Shown: positions 24,001 through 32,501, counted from the first letter of the stretch. The stretch is DNA of 64,000 nucleotides from Bacillota bacterium (GCA_023435565.1 JAEYRN010000030.1:97384-161383); one strand, 5' to 3'. Numbers and translations: made by a program. The notes: generated by a model not told the origin, from the letters alone.

Positions 24001-25221
24001 TCAGTCGAACCATAAGCCTAAATGAAGTAACCTTCGTTTCATTTCTACGATTACTTCCTGTTCTTCCTTAATGCCATTAGCTTCAAAAGTAACGGATAAC
24101 CTTAAATATGGCCCTGCGTCATCCCATGGCACGGTTGAGATTAAAGCTTCTTTTATTAAATATGAAGCGGCATCTTCGGCACTCTTAAATAGCCGCCCCG
24201 CTTCTGCGCCCTTTGGGACCCGGATATAACAGTAAAAAGAAGCCTTGGGCTTTACAACTTCAAACCCAACTTCCCGTAAAGCCGGAACTAATAAATTAAA
24301 CCGACGTGAATACCGTTCACAATTCGAATTAGTCAATTCAGGATGGTTTAAGGCATAAACCCCAGCCTTCTGAATTGCCCGAAACTGGCCAGAATCGGTG
24401 TTATCTTTAATAGTCCCATAGGCCTTAACTACTTCCGGATTTCCAGCCAAAAAAGCCAACCGCCAGCCGGTCATATTGAACGCCTTGGATAACGAATGAA
24501 TTTCCACTCCCACTTCGTTAGCGCCCGGAACCCTCAAGAAACTTAAGGGTTGATATCCATCATATGTCAAAGCCCCATAAGCGGCGTCAGATACGACTAA
24601 AAGATTATTTTTTTGGGCGAATTCGACAACTTCACCATAAAATTCTTCGGTCGCAGTCTGTCCGGTGGGATTATTGGGATAGTTGATATATAACAACTTG
24701 GCCCGCTTCAAGATCTCCGGCGGTATCGACGTAAAGTCAGGGAAGAACTCGTTTTCTTGCATTAAAGGTAGTGGATAAACCTCTCCCCCGGCATATTCGG
24801 TATAAGTGGCAATTACCGGATAACCAGGTACTGTTGTAAGTGTCACATCTCCGGGGTTGATGAAACAAAGGGGCAGCATCGCCAAGATTGGTTTTGAACC
24901 GATACCGTGTAAAATCTGACGATACGGGTCAATTCCAGAGACCTGATAAACTCGCTCTAAATATCGGGCTGCCGTTTCCTGAAACTCGGGGATCCCATTA
25001 TCAGCGTAAAACCTATTTTCCGGCTTTCCCGCTTCCGAGGCTAAAATTTCCACAATAACAGGGTCGGCGGGCAAATCGGGTTCACCGACACCCAAATCGA
25101 TTAAATAAAGATCCGGATGCAAGGCGCGGGCCTCAACTTTTGCCCGTTTAATTGCGGCAAACTTATAAAGTTTAGTATCCTTACCGAAGTTACGGCCTCC
25201 GATCCGTTCGGCAAAAACCAT
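24001..25221 (-). CDS. dapL: LL-diaminopimelate aminotransferase
   Basis: A 406-aa fold-type I PLP enzyme. The PLP lysine is in SLSKAFNMTGWR (about 242); the NYPNNPTGQ and DAAYG motifs bind the cofactor. The FNMTGWRLAF and GKDTKLYKFAAI pattern, together with FYADNGIPEF, matches DapL, which converts tetrahydrodipicolinate directly to LL-diaminopimelate in one step, bypassing the succinylase/acetylase branches. Related aminotransferases for aspartate or alanine look similar, but the neighbouring lysA and DapF homologue favour DapL. It is last in the TrmB-lysA-dapF-like-dapL cluster, 30 nt after the DapF-like gene. Confidence 0.85.
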   Translation of the reverse strand: MVFAERIGGRNFGKDTKLYKFAAIKRAKVEARALHPDLYLIDLGVGEPDLPADPVIVEILASEAGKPENRFYADNGIPEFQETAARYLERVYQVSGIDPYRQILHGIGSKPILAMLPLCFINPGDVTLTTVPGYPVIATYTEYAGGEVYPLPLMQENEFFPDFTSIPPEILKRAKLLYINYPNNPTGQTATEEFYGEVVEFAQKNNLLVVSDAAYGALTYDGYQPLSFLRVPGANEVGVEIHSLSKAFNMTGWRLAFLAGNPEVVKAYGTIKDNTDSGQFRAIQKAGVYALNHPELTNSNCERYSRRFNLLVPALREVGFEVVKPKASFYCYIRVPKGAEAGRLFKSAEDAASYLIKEALISTVPWDDAGPYLRLSVTFEANGIKEEQEVIVEMKRRLLHLGLWFD

Positions 25222-25251
25222 TTTTTATCACTCCGTTTACTTATGAGTTCA

Positions 25252-26106
25252 TTATTTACTTCCTAAAGTTTTTGAAAACTCTCCCTTAGCTACTCCTACA
25301 ACCGGTCCGGTCATAAATACGTGCCCATCATCTTTTATTTCAATATCAATAACTCCACCCGGCATTTTAACTTTAATCCGGTTATCAGTCAAACCCAACT
25401 TATAAGCAGCGCTTGCCGCGGCACAACTACTACTTCCCGATGCCATAGTATAACCCGCACCACGTTCCCAGATTTCAATTTGAATATTACTGCGATCAAT
25501 AATCTTTAATAATTGCAGGTTAATTCTTTTGGGAAATAAATTGTTATTCTCAACACTTGGCCCAAGTTTAAGAGCTAAATCTTTAGAAATTTCATCAAGA
25601 GGGATTACACAATGAGGATTCCCAATGGATAAACAGGTTACTTGATATTCCTTTCCGTTAATGCTTAAACATTCATTAATCACATTACGCTGTTCTCCCT
25701 TTATCGGGATTAAACGGCTGTCAAAAGTTACCGTACCCATATCAACTTTGATCATTTCACCACGTTCATCTAAAACTTCAACTATTACTTGGCCGCCTAA
25801 AGTCTGCAATTGAAAAATCTTTTCTTGTTGATAACCTTCATCCACGAGATATTTTGAAAAAATTCTGATTCCATTACCGCTTTTTTCGGCTTCACTACCG
25901 TCAGGATTAAATATTCTCAGCCCTATACAATTATTAAACGTTATCGGCCCATAAAGAATACCATCGGAACCGACGCCGAAATTACGGTGGCAAATCAGTC
26001 TGATTAAATCCGAAGTTAACTTAATTTGAGTTTTTTTCGGGTCAATCACCAGATAATCATTGCCCAAAGCATGGTACTTGTAAAAATCCATCTTAATTTT
26101 CTCCAT
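25252..26106 (-). CDS. DapF-family epimerase homologue lacking both catalytic cysteines
   Basis: A 284-aa protein of the diaminopimelate epimerase fold, with tandem similar halves and the usual start (FYKYHALGNDYLVID). Canonical DapF uses two cysteines as acid/base, in MCGNGxR and ACGTGAC. Here the equivalents are KSGNGIR (Ser76) and ASGSSSC (Ser223), and the nearby Glu of GET is Tyr219 (GAGYT). Both codons read clearly as serine. It may therefore act on another substrate, use different chemistry, or be a non-catalytic partner; a standard dapF elsewhere in the genome would be expected. It lies 2 nt after lysA and 30 nt before dapL. Confidence 0.85.
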   Translation of the reverse strand: MEKIKMDFYKYHALGNDYLVIDPKKTQIKLTSDLIRLICHRNFGVGSDGILYGPITFNNCIGLRIFNPDGSEAEKSGNGIRIFSKYLVDEGYQQEKIFQLQTLGGQVIVEVLDERGEMIKVDMGTVTFDSRLIPIKGEQRNVINECLSINGKEYQVTCLSIGNPHCVIPLDEISKDLALKLGPSVENNNLFPKRINLQLLKIIDRSNIQIEIWERGAGYTMASGSSSCAAASAAYKLGLTDNRIKVKMPGGVIDIEIKDDGHVFMTGPVVGVAKGEFSKTLGSK

Positions 26107-26108
26107 TA

Positions 26109-27359
26109 TTAAGTACAGAAAGTACGCATCAAATCGTCTATCGTCTCACGTCGACGGATTAAAATCGGTTCTCCGTTTGCTTTAATTAAAACTTCCGCCG
26201 GCCGCAACCGATTATTATAATTGGAACTCATCGCATAGCCATAAGCCCCGGCATCCATAACCCCTATAATATCGCCCTCGCCTATTTCCAGTAATTCACG
26301 ATCCTTGGCGATTATATCGCCGCTTTCGCAGATATTGCCAACCACCGTCACCTTTTCTATTTTTGAAGGATCGATTAGCTGAGCCTTTTGATAAACTTCA
26401 AGATCGTGATGGGAATTATATAGTACCGGCCTGGTCAAGACGTTAAAACCTAAATCAGTCCCAACATATTTAGTCTCATAACTCTGTTTAACAGCATGGA
26501 CCGTCCCTAATAAAACCCCACATTCGGCCAGAAGATAGCGGCCAGGCTCGACTTTAAAGATGGGATTATATCCATAGGATTTAACCCAGGAAACCAACAT
26601 TTCCTCAAGTCGGGTCCCAAGCCCCTTAAAGTCCAATCTTTTTTCTCCAGCCTGTTTCCGATATGGAGTTCCAAATCCTCCACCCAAATCGATAAAATCA
26701 AGTCTATCAAAACAGGCAGCTATGTTTAATAAACGCCCCACTCCTTCCAGGTATGCCTCCGGGGTCATGAATAATGATCCGATATGCTGATTAATCCCGT
26801 ATAAGCTTAGATTAAATTCCAAAATAAGCGCTTTTACATTGTCAATATGTTCGGGAGTTACGCCAAATTTGGTCTTTTTACCGCCGGTAACTACTTTTTC
26901 GTGGTGTCCAGCGCCGATTCCGGGATTGAACCGGACCGCCACTTTACCGCCAGGATTAATTCGCCCGTACGTTTCCAATTGAGAAACGGAATCCACGCTC
27001 ACTAAAATATCATGTTCAATCGCATATTCCATTTCTGCGGAAGAAACATTATTTCCGATATAGAAAATCTGGTCGTTTTTAAACCCGGCTGCCATTAAAA
27101 CATGTATTTCTCCCGGAGACATAGCATCAGCATCCAAGCCTTCATCCCGGATAATTTTTAAAAGCTCCAAGTTAGAGTTGGCTTTAATGGAGTAGTTCAC
27201 TTTAAACTGAGGATATGAAATTAACTGGGCCATTTCCCGGCAACGTTCCCTAAGGATGTTTTCATTATAAACATATAAAGGGCTTCCATATGTATCGATT
27301 AAATTTTGGGGAGTAGCATCACCGTAAAAGTTCGTCTGTACACTAAAATAGTTATTCAT
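26109..27359 (-). CDS. lysA: Diaminopimelate decarboxylase
   Basis: A 416-aa fold-type III PLP decarboxylase with a TIM-barrel. The PLP lysine is Lys59 in VNYSIKANSN; other family motifs are HIGSLF (normally HIGSQ), EPGRYLLAECG, CESGD and DAGAYGYAMSSNYN. It converts meso-diaminopimelate to lysine in the cytoplasm. HIGSLF departs from the usual HIGSQ, and with the odd DapF neighbour this raises the question of a related but different substrate. It follows the TrmB regulator by 15 nt. Size is normal for LysA (about 420). Confidence 0.85.
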   Translation of the reverse strand: MNNYFSVQTNFYGDATPQNLIDTYGSPLYVYNENILRERCREMAQLISYPQFKVNYSIKANSNLELLKIIRDEGLDADAMSPGEIHVLMAAGFKNDQIFYIGNNVSSAEMEYAIEHDILVSVDSVSQLETYGRINPGGKVAVRFNPGIGAGHHEKVVTGGKKTKFGVTPEHIDNVKALILEFNLSLYGINQHIGSLFMTPEAYLEGVGRLLNIAACFDRLDFIDLGGGFGTPYRKQAGEKRLDFKGLGTRLEEMLVSWVKSYGYNPIFKVEPGRYLLAECGVLLGTVHAVKQSYETKYVGTDLGFNVLTRPVLYNSHHDLEVYQKAQLIDPSKIEKVTVVGNICESGDIIAKDRELLEIGEGDIIGVMDAGAYGYAMSSNYNNRLRPAEVLIKANGEPILIRRRETIDDLMRTFCT

Positions 27360-27374
27360 TTCTCACCTCGACAA

Positions 27375-28070
27375 TTATTTTTGCATTTGAAGTTCAATTA
27401 ATTTAATTTCGTTAGTTAACGAATTTTTAATCAAATCAATCAGATTCTTATTCCGTGAATATAAGCAGGATGGTTCCGCTTGCTTGTTAATTTCTCCGGT
27501 CAGTACGTTGGTGCTATCGGAAATAAGCCGGATTTGGCCGGATTGCTTTGGTATATAATGAATAATCGCTCCATCTATTTGAAAAGGAGGCGTAGTAATT
27601 ATTACTACCTTTAAACCTCTAGCAATGGCGTCGAGTAACTCGCTTATTATCAATTCCAGCTCAATGGGGGCCATCGACAGGTAAACTCTTTCCCGCGCTT
27701 GATTTATTATATTCTTCATTTTATTGATAATTTGCTTTTTTCCGGTAATCGTAATATAAGGTTCCGAGCTTGTCTTCCTTTTGGGAATATGTTTTTCAAG
27801 ATAATCCAATACCTCACTCATTTGTCTACGGGTATTGGCAACCAACTCCTCTACCTGAACCGGTGTATAACGGGCCGCCTCCCCCTCACAGATATACGCT
27901 CCGCCTTTTTCTACCAATCCGGACAAGGCCAAATAAACATTGGAACGGGGCAAACCGGAGATTTTGGCAGCTTCGTAACCTGTAAGCTCTCCTTCTTGAC
28001 AAAGAGTAATATAAAGAATGGATTCATGGCGGGTAAAACCAATTTTGCCCAAGGCTTCGGTCAACTCCAA
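27375..28070 (-). CDS. TrmB-family transcriptional regulator
   Basis: A 231-aa protein with an N-terminal winged helix (ALGKIGFTRHESILYITLCQEGELTGYEAAKISGLPRSNVY, split here as about residues 6-46) typical of TrmB. A coiled-coil linker (about 75-95) leads to a C-terminal PLD-like ligand domain (about 105-185). The start is TTG at 28070, preceded by GAGG at 7 nt; there is no ATG option. An inverted repeat on its promoter points to autoregulation of the whole lysA-dapF-like-dapL operon. The effector is unknown; lysine or a diaminopimelate would be natural guesses. Confidence 0.82.
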   Translation of the reverse strand: MELTEALGKIGFTRHESILYITLCQEGELTGYEAAKISGLPRSNVYLALSGLVEKGGAYICEGEAARYTPVQVEELVANTRRQMSEVLDYLEKHIPKRKTSSEPYITITGKKQIINKMKNIINQARERVYLSMAPIELELIISELLDAIARGLKVVIITTPPFQIDGAIIHYIPKQSGQIRLISDSTNVLTGEINKQAEPSCLYSRNKNLIDLIKNSLTNEIKLIELQMQK

Positions 28071-28088
28071 TTAAATTCCTCATTTCAT

Positions 28089-28116
28089 TATAGTGGTTCT
28101 ATTTAGAACTACTATA
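28089..28116. promoter_or_regulatory. Operator palindrome at the TrmB promoter
   Basis: TATAGTGGTTCT (28089-28100), ATTT, AGAACTACTATA (28105-28116) form an inverted repeat matching at 11 of 12 positions. It covers the -10 box and start region of the TrmB promoter, the position expected of a repressor site. Confidence 0.7.
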
Positions 28117-28139
28117 AAATAAAACGTTAAATTTGTCAA
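28111..28139 (-). promoter_or_regulatory. Promoter of the TrmB-lysA-dapF-like-dapL operon
   Basis: On the minus strand TTGACA (28139-28134) is followed after exactly 17 nt by TATAGT (28116-28111): consensus -35 and near-consensus -10. The start of transcription would be near 28104, about 34 nt before the TTG start codon. Confidence 0.8.
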
Positions 28140-28154
28140 GGAGGACAGTTACAA

Positions 28155-28280
28155 ATGAATAAGAATACAAACAAAAAAAGCCTAAATAAAGGCTTAAATT
28201 CTAAAAATTTTCATGTTTGTTCTATTATTTTTTCCCCCGCTTATTTCGATAATTGGGCTCCTTTTGAACTTCACTCTTAA
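28155..28280 (+). CDS. Possible 41-aa small ORF
   Basis: AAGGAGG at 28138-28144 lies 10 nt before an ATG that opens 41 codons, starting MNKNTNKKSLNKGLN and ending FELHS. The product is Lys/Asn-rich at the front and hydrophobic in the middle. It resembles nothing I know, is divergent from trmB, and spans an opposite-strand terminator hairpin. No convincing promoter is seen on this strand, so it may be chance. Confidence 0.25.
   Translation: MNKNTNKKSLNKGLNSKNFHVCSIIFSPAYFDNWAPFELHS
28172..28195 (-). terminator. Weak minus-strand terminator upstream of the TrmB promoter
   Basis: On the minus strand AAGCC-TTTATTTA-GGCTT is followed by TTTTTTG. The stem is only 5-6 bp, but the T-run is good. 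It is the second of two terminators after the DUF3795 gene and would insulate the TrmB operon. Confidence 0.5.
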
Positions 28281-28291
28281 TTAATTAACAT

Positions 28292-28318
28292 GAAAAAGAG
28301 GCTACCATCGCCTCTTTT
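28292..28318 (-). terminator. Rho-independent terminator of the DUF3795 gene
   Basis: On the minus strand AAAGAGGC-GATGGTA-GCCTCTTT followed by TTC, 25 nt past the stop codon at 28343. The stem is 8 bp. Confidence 0.75.
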
Positions 28319-28342
28319 AAAGATATTCTCATTTTTACTAAT

Positions 28343-28774
28343 TTAGTCAAAGCATTGTGGTCCCGAACCAATCACAAATTTCCCCCGGTAATATCTTTTC
28401 CTGGCCTCCGCCGCTTCCTTTTCAGCCCACTCTTCCACTCCGAGCAGCCTCATTCGGCATAGATTATAAACCTTCAAATTATGTGGGAACTTTTCAGCCC
28501 CATCAGCCGCCGGTTGATACTTAGGACAAGGAAACTCAGCACATTCGTAACAAAACTCCAATCTCTTCTCTGTCACACACTCCAATGTTTTACAACCCTC
28601 ATGCACCAAACAACCAGGCTGCTTCCTACACCCTTTACAACCCACCTGCGCTGGTTCCAAATTTAATCTAACCGCCAATGCTTTCTGAAATTGTTCAGTG
28701 ATATTATCCTGATAAAACTCACAATTAAAACAATCAATTCCGCAAGGTGCGATTAAATTACGTTTTGCTTCCAT
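28343..28774 (-). CDS. DUF3795 cysteine-rich protein
   Basis: A 143-aa protein with about 14 cysteines, including APCGIDCFNCEFY at the start, CKGCRKQPGC in the middle, and FCYECAEFPCPKY. This is the DUF3795 layout, common in anaerobic Bacillota and archaea and probably metal- or cluster-binding. Function is unknown. AAAGGAGAG lies upstream of ATG at 28774. It is a single-gene unit with its own terminator. Confidence 0.8.
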   Translation of the reverse strand: MEAKRNLIAPCGIDCFNCEFYQDNITEQFQKALAVRLNLEPAQVGCKGCRKQPGCLVHEGCKTLECVTEKRLEFCYECAEFPCPKYQPAADGAEKFPHNLKVYNLCRMRLLGVEEWAEKEAAEARKRYYRGKFVIGSGPQCFD

Positions 28775-28841
28775 TTAAATACTCTCCTTTATTAGATTAA
28801 TCCAACTAATTAGTGGAGAGTAATTCGATTTTGTGACAAAA

Positions 28842-29555
28842 CTAAATCAGTTTTTCCCAATAATTTTTTTTGGGAAAAACCTTCTCAAACCTTTGAAAGA
28901 CATTGACCCGCTTTAATATTTCATTAATTTTGCGATACTCTTCAGCTAAACCTATACTGTTAATATGCCCTCTCATTCGGCAGCGGCATTTTCCATTTGG
29001 ATTATAAAGCATACACTCATCATTCATAAAGTTAGTCAATTTCCGGCGCGTTCGGGATACAATTTGTCGTACTGTGGTTTCATCCTTTTCCACTATATCG
29101 GCAATTTCCAAATATGACAAACCGGCTATTTCCCTAAAAACATGAATGATTCGGGCCTCTGTTTCCAGACAATGTAAAATACCCGTAAGGCAACGGTCGC
29201 ACATTTCCTTAACCCAAAACGCCTTTTCCGGATTTTTAGAATTGCCGGTAAATTGCGGCTCTCCGTCTTGATGAAAATAGTCCCGTAAAAAACGGACTGA
29301 GTAGGTTCTTTCCCTAATAGAGTAATCTTTGGCCACCCGGTAAGCTATTGCATAAATCCAGGTTGATAATTTAGAATCACCCTTAAAAGAGGGCAAACTT
29401 TTAATAACTTGAACCCACACTTCCTGAGCAGCGTCTTCGGCAATCTCAGGATCTTGAATCAATCTGCGGCAAATTGAAGAAATTAAAGGTCCGTATTCAC
29501 GGACCGCTATATCCGAAAGGTGATTGGAATAATTTTCGCCACGATCCGAGATCAT
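28842..29555 (-). CDS. ECF-type RNA polymerase sigma factor with Cys-rich tail
   Basis: A 237-aa sigma-70 family protein. Region 2 spans about 20-90 (EYGPLISSICRRLIQDPEIAEDAAQEVWVQVIKSL, split across 21-55, then LSTWIYAIAYRVAKD). Region 4 spans about 125-172 (LETEARIIHVFREIAGLSYLEIADIVEKDETTVRQIVSRTRRKL). It then continues about 65 residues beyond the normal end with CMLYNPNGKCRCRMRGHI, a cluster of three cysteines plus His that could bind metal. No anti-sigma gene is adjacent. The extra tail may sense redox or metal; that is inference. Confidence 0.85.
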   Translation of the reverse strand: MISDRGENYSNHLSDIAVREYGPLISSICRRLIQDPEIAEDAAQEVWVQVIKSLPSFKGDSKLSTWIYAIAYRVAKDYSIRERTYSVRFLRDYFHQDGEPQFTGNSKNPEKAFWVKEMCDRCLTGILHCLETEARIIHVFREIAGLSYLEIADIVEKDETTVRQIVSRTRRKLTNFMNDECMLYNPNGKCRCRMRGHINSIGLAEEYRKINEILKRVNVFQRFEKVFPKKNYWEKLI

Positions 29556-29679
29556 AACTTGTCTCCCAAATAAAATCCTTTAGTATTTCAAATTAAGATT
29601 AATTGTTTGCTTATAATAATCCTGCTTTGGAAAAATTTTTTAAGATAATTAACACATTAATTTATAGCATTGAATTATT

Positions 29680-30828
29680 TCAATTTCCCCAGCAAGGGTA
29701 CAGTTTATTCCCTGATCCTTTGCTTACCATTATCCATGGGTTATTATTAAGATTAGAGCTTTCGTTAAACCTAACCGCATAGATATCATTCCGGGAGGAG
29801 TAGATGATATTCCCTGAAAAATAAATAATGTTATCTGCACTCCAGGTAGGGTGCTTATGTTGCTCAATTTCTCTTAACGGGAAGGTGATTTGCCACATTT
29901 CAGTGGCTAGTGGTTTAACTGATATGCAGTAAATAGCCCTAGCCCCATCACTTTTCTCATATGCCTCGAAAACAATTTTACTCCCATCAGGACTAAAACA
30001 GGGATTATTAAATTTATAACCTGTTAGACTGAATTCCCGAAGACTTTTGTCAGGATTTAAAAGGTCTTCAATAATATATAACTTGGTATAATTTCCGCTA
30101 ACATATGCCACCATTTTCCCATCCGGACTGATAACCGGGTTATAACCGCTTTTTGAGTATTCTATTACTTGTTTGTTATTCCTAAGATCGTATAGCACGA
30201 TTGCGAGACCAGACTCGGATTTTTTTTTGCAAACCATATTTGTACCTGTATTATCTAAAGAAGGGTGCTCGGCTGCCAATAAGCTCTGATCAGATAATTT
30301 GCCCGGCTTCCCTTCAAAAACGTCATAAAGAAAAATCTTCGACCCATTCGAATCCGATTCAATACCAAGTTTTCCTGCCATCGACCATGTTGGATTCGTT
30401 TCGGACGACCCAGGAATACTTAAAACTTTATTAACCAATCGGTTGCTTAGGATAAGCTCATAGATTTCTTTATTCTTTCCCTCATCATAACTATAATAAA
30501 TACGTCCGTATAATCTTTCAGGTTTCAAGTAGAAATGCACCGGAGCTGGCTTTCCAAGATGTTTATAAACAATGGCTTTTGGTTCATACCATGCTCTATT
30601 CATTTTTATCTGGTAATTATCAGGAGATAATCCTGCCATTGAAAATTGACCTTTTAAATTTGTACTATATTCTTTTTCTCCTATTAAAACTCTCACCCCT
30701 GGAATTGCTTCACCAGTAAGGTCATCGATCACCATGGCATTAAAATCACCCGTCCTAGGCTTTGGTTTTGGAAGGCAACCTGTTATTCCAAACAAAAGAA
30801 ACAAAATTATGATTACTTTATTTAACAT
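29680..30828 (-). CDS. Lipoprotein with regulatory-like domain and TolB-type beta-propeller
   Basis: From ATG at 30828 the protein is about 382 aa: a signal sequence ending in lipobox GITGC, then a carboxypeptidase-regulatory-like domain (about 28-105; VIDDLTGEAIPGVRVLI). A propeller follows with WD40/TolB-type repeats (SSETNPTWS, GYNPVISPDGKMVAYVSGN, FNNPCFSPDGSKIVFEAY, HKHPTWSADN). ISPDGK/FSPDGSK is the usual beta-propeller repeat. A longer frame up to 30921 lacks a ribosome site and would run into a terminator. No enzymatic residues recognised; probably surface or periplasmic binding. Confidence 0.75.
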   Translation of the reverse strand: MLNKVIIILFLLFGITGCLPKPKPRTGDFNAMVIDDLTGEAIPGVRVLIGEKEYSTNLKGQFSMAGLSPDNYQIKMNRAWYEPKAIVYKHLGKPAPVHFYLKPERLYGRIYYSYDEGKNKEIYELILSNRLVNKVLSIPGSSETNPTWSMAGKLGIESDSNGSKIFLYDVFEGKPGKLSDQSLLAAEHPSLDNTGTNMVCKKKSESGLAIVLYDLRNNKQVIEYSKSGYNPVISPDGKMVAYVSGNYTKLYIIEDLLNPDKSLREFSLTGYKFNNPCFSPDGSKIVFEAYEKSDGARAIYCISVKPLATEMWQITFPLREIEQHKHPTWSADNIIYFSGNIIYSSRNDIYAVRFNESSNLNNNPWIMVSKGSGNKLYPCWGN

Positions 30829-30910
30829 TAATCCCATCACCAGGAACCTATTTCGATACTTTCCAACAAATTCCTTTAAATTTATTACTAAATTTTTAAA
30901 TTCTACCAAA

Positions 30911-30939
30911 AGTAAAACCACTCCCCGGAGGAAGTGGTT
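30911..30939 (-). terminator. Rho-independent terminator after the DUF4870-like gene
   Basis: On the minus strand AACCACT-(10 nt)-AGTGGTT followed by TTACTTTT. It lies about 40 nt past the stop at 30980 and before the lipoprotein start. Confidence 0.7.
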
Positions 30940-30979
30940 AATAATTATTAAACTAAATCGGTCAATTTATGTATTATTC

Positions 30980-31312
30980 TTAATCCATATCCCAATAGGC
31001 GACATGATAAACAAACGGTACTTTAAAACACTCTCCTAACCAACAGCGGAACGCTAAAAAGAAAGCCAGCACTATCCAAACACAAGTTAAGAAATTAAAC
31101 AGGGAATGACCAAATCCGGGGATCATCCTTAAAAAACACCCGCTTACCAAATAAAAAACAGAACCACAGATGCCAAGGATTAATGCCTGATAGCCATGAA
31201 ACCGCAGAAACTGATCTTTCTTAAGTTTGGTAGCAACAATCAGGATACTAAAAGGCCAAAAAAAGTAGGCCAAACCGGCTAAAACTTTGTGCCGAACACT
31301 GACTGTTTTCAT
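30980..31312 (-). CDS. DUF4870/Tic20-like small membrane protein
   Basis: A 110-aa protein from ATG at 31312, preceded by GGAGGG. It has three to four hydrophobic segments. The text AGLAYFFWPFSILIVATKLKKDQFLRFHGYQALILG, seen in pieces at about residues 9-44, has the FVRFHxxQA signature of DUF4870. Members are of unknown function. The end is Trp/Asp-rich (AYWDMD). It lies downstream of the transglutaminase-like gene on the same strand, separated by about 50 nt. Confidence 0.65.
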   Translation of the reverse strand: MKTVSVRHKVLAGLAYFFWPFSILIVATKLKKDQFLRFHGYQALILGICGSVFYLVSGCFLRMIPGFGHSLFNFLTCVWIVLAFFLAFRCWLGECFKVPFVYHVAYWDMD

Positions 31313-31366
31313 TACAATCCCTCCTACCAATATAAAGATATTCCCTTTACTCCTAAAATATATTCC

Positions 31367-32332
31367 CTATTTTCGAAGTAAGGTCCGAACATTGAGTTTC
31401 AAATTGGCCGGATTACGAGGATCATGTGTCCAACTGCAATTAGGAGTGTTATTTCGTATATAACTAAAAAAGAGATGCCGGTCTGATTTATCAATCTTAC
31501 CAAAAAAATCATAATTAACCTTTTTTACACCGTTTACAGTATAAACAAAAGTTGGTTCCACCGTTACCCAACCTTCCGCCGGTAAATTTACCTCCGCCCA
31601 GGCATGGGCAAAACCTTTAAGGTCAGTTTCTCCGAATTTAAGGTCAGTAACATTGAACCGATAGCCCCTCACTAGCCGAGCCGGTATCCCGGAAGCGCGG
31701 CATAAGGCTATATATACTAAACTAAAATCTTCGCAGACCCCCTTTCCTAGTCTTATGGTTTCCAAAGCGCTATGTGTATCTTGTTCAATTCTTTGATATT
31801 CAAGGTTAGCATTTACATACTCAAAAAGTTTATGGGCTTTGTCTAATTGAGTATCACATCCAGCCGTCAGATCTTGGGCTAAATCCATTATAATTTTAGA
31901 ATTAGATTCGATACCATCTTCAGGTTGGAGATAACGGGCTTCGACGGAGCTATATCCTTGATAAGCATTCAGTTGATAATCAATCGCATAATTAACGAAG
32001 ATATATGTAAACTCAAGCTTAAGCTGTTGCCCATTTTCAAAACGAGGCGCCAAATATACCGCGTTTTGTCCATCAGGATATTTGTTAAGTTTTATACCGC
32101 TGGGCGCCTGATAGGATACTAATTTCTGATAAGGAGGCAATTCATCGGTAATAAAGGTCGGTAATTCCAACTTCAGATTACGGGCAAGACCACCGGTATT
32201 TTCAATCTCAACCAGATACCTAACCCGATACTGCTGTGGAGCGCTTATGTTATAGCGTCCGTCCGCATGGCAAAATTGTACTGCAAAACATAAGAGTAAA
32301 AAAAAGAATCGCAGGCAAAACACTCTCATCAT
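31367..32332 (-). CDS. Secreted transglutaminase-like cysteine protein
   Basis: A 321-aa protein with a signal peptide (about 1-23, MMRVFCLRFFFLLLCFAVQFC). It has an N-terminal beta-domain and a transglutaminase-like core at about 160-260. The catalytic Cys is in GKGVCEDFSLVYIAL and the His in KGFAHAWAEV; the third position is VEPT rather than the usual VDPT, so the Asp is replaced by Glu. The fold includes proteases and peptide-modifying enzymes. Predicted to act outside the cytoplasmic membrane. Substrate unknown. Confidence 0.82.
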   Translation of the reverse strand: MMRVFCLRFFFLLLCFAVQFCHADGRYNISAPQQYRVRYLVEIENTGGLARNLKLELPTFITDELPPYQKLVSYQAPSGIKLNKYPDGQNAVYLAPRFENGQQLKLEFTYIFVNYAIDYQLNAYQGYSSVEARYLQPEDGIESNSKIIMDLAQDLTAGCDTQLDKAHKLFEYVNANLEYQRIEQDTHSALETIRLGKGVCEDFSLVYIALCRASGIPARLVRGYRFNVTDLKFGETDLKGFAHAWAEVNLPAEGWVTVEPTFVYTVNGVKKVNYDFFGKIDKSDRHLFFSYIRNNTPNCSWTHDPRNPANLKLNVRTLLRK

Positions 32333-32501
32333 ATCACCAAGATAAAAAATTTGACGAATTTTACTATAATCCTGCCAAGATTATCACCTCATCCCAACGG
32401 CCTTTACTAGCGCATAGGCAGGTAATTAGCGGAAAAATTTTTTAAATAATTTTTTTATCGATCTCATAGTATATAGGATTGAAGTAAATTTCTTTTACTT
32501 T

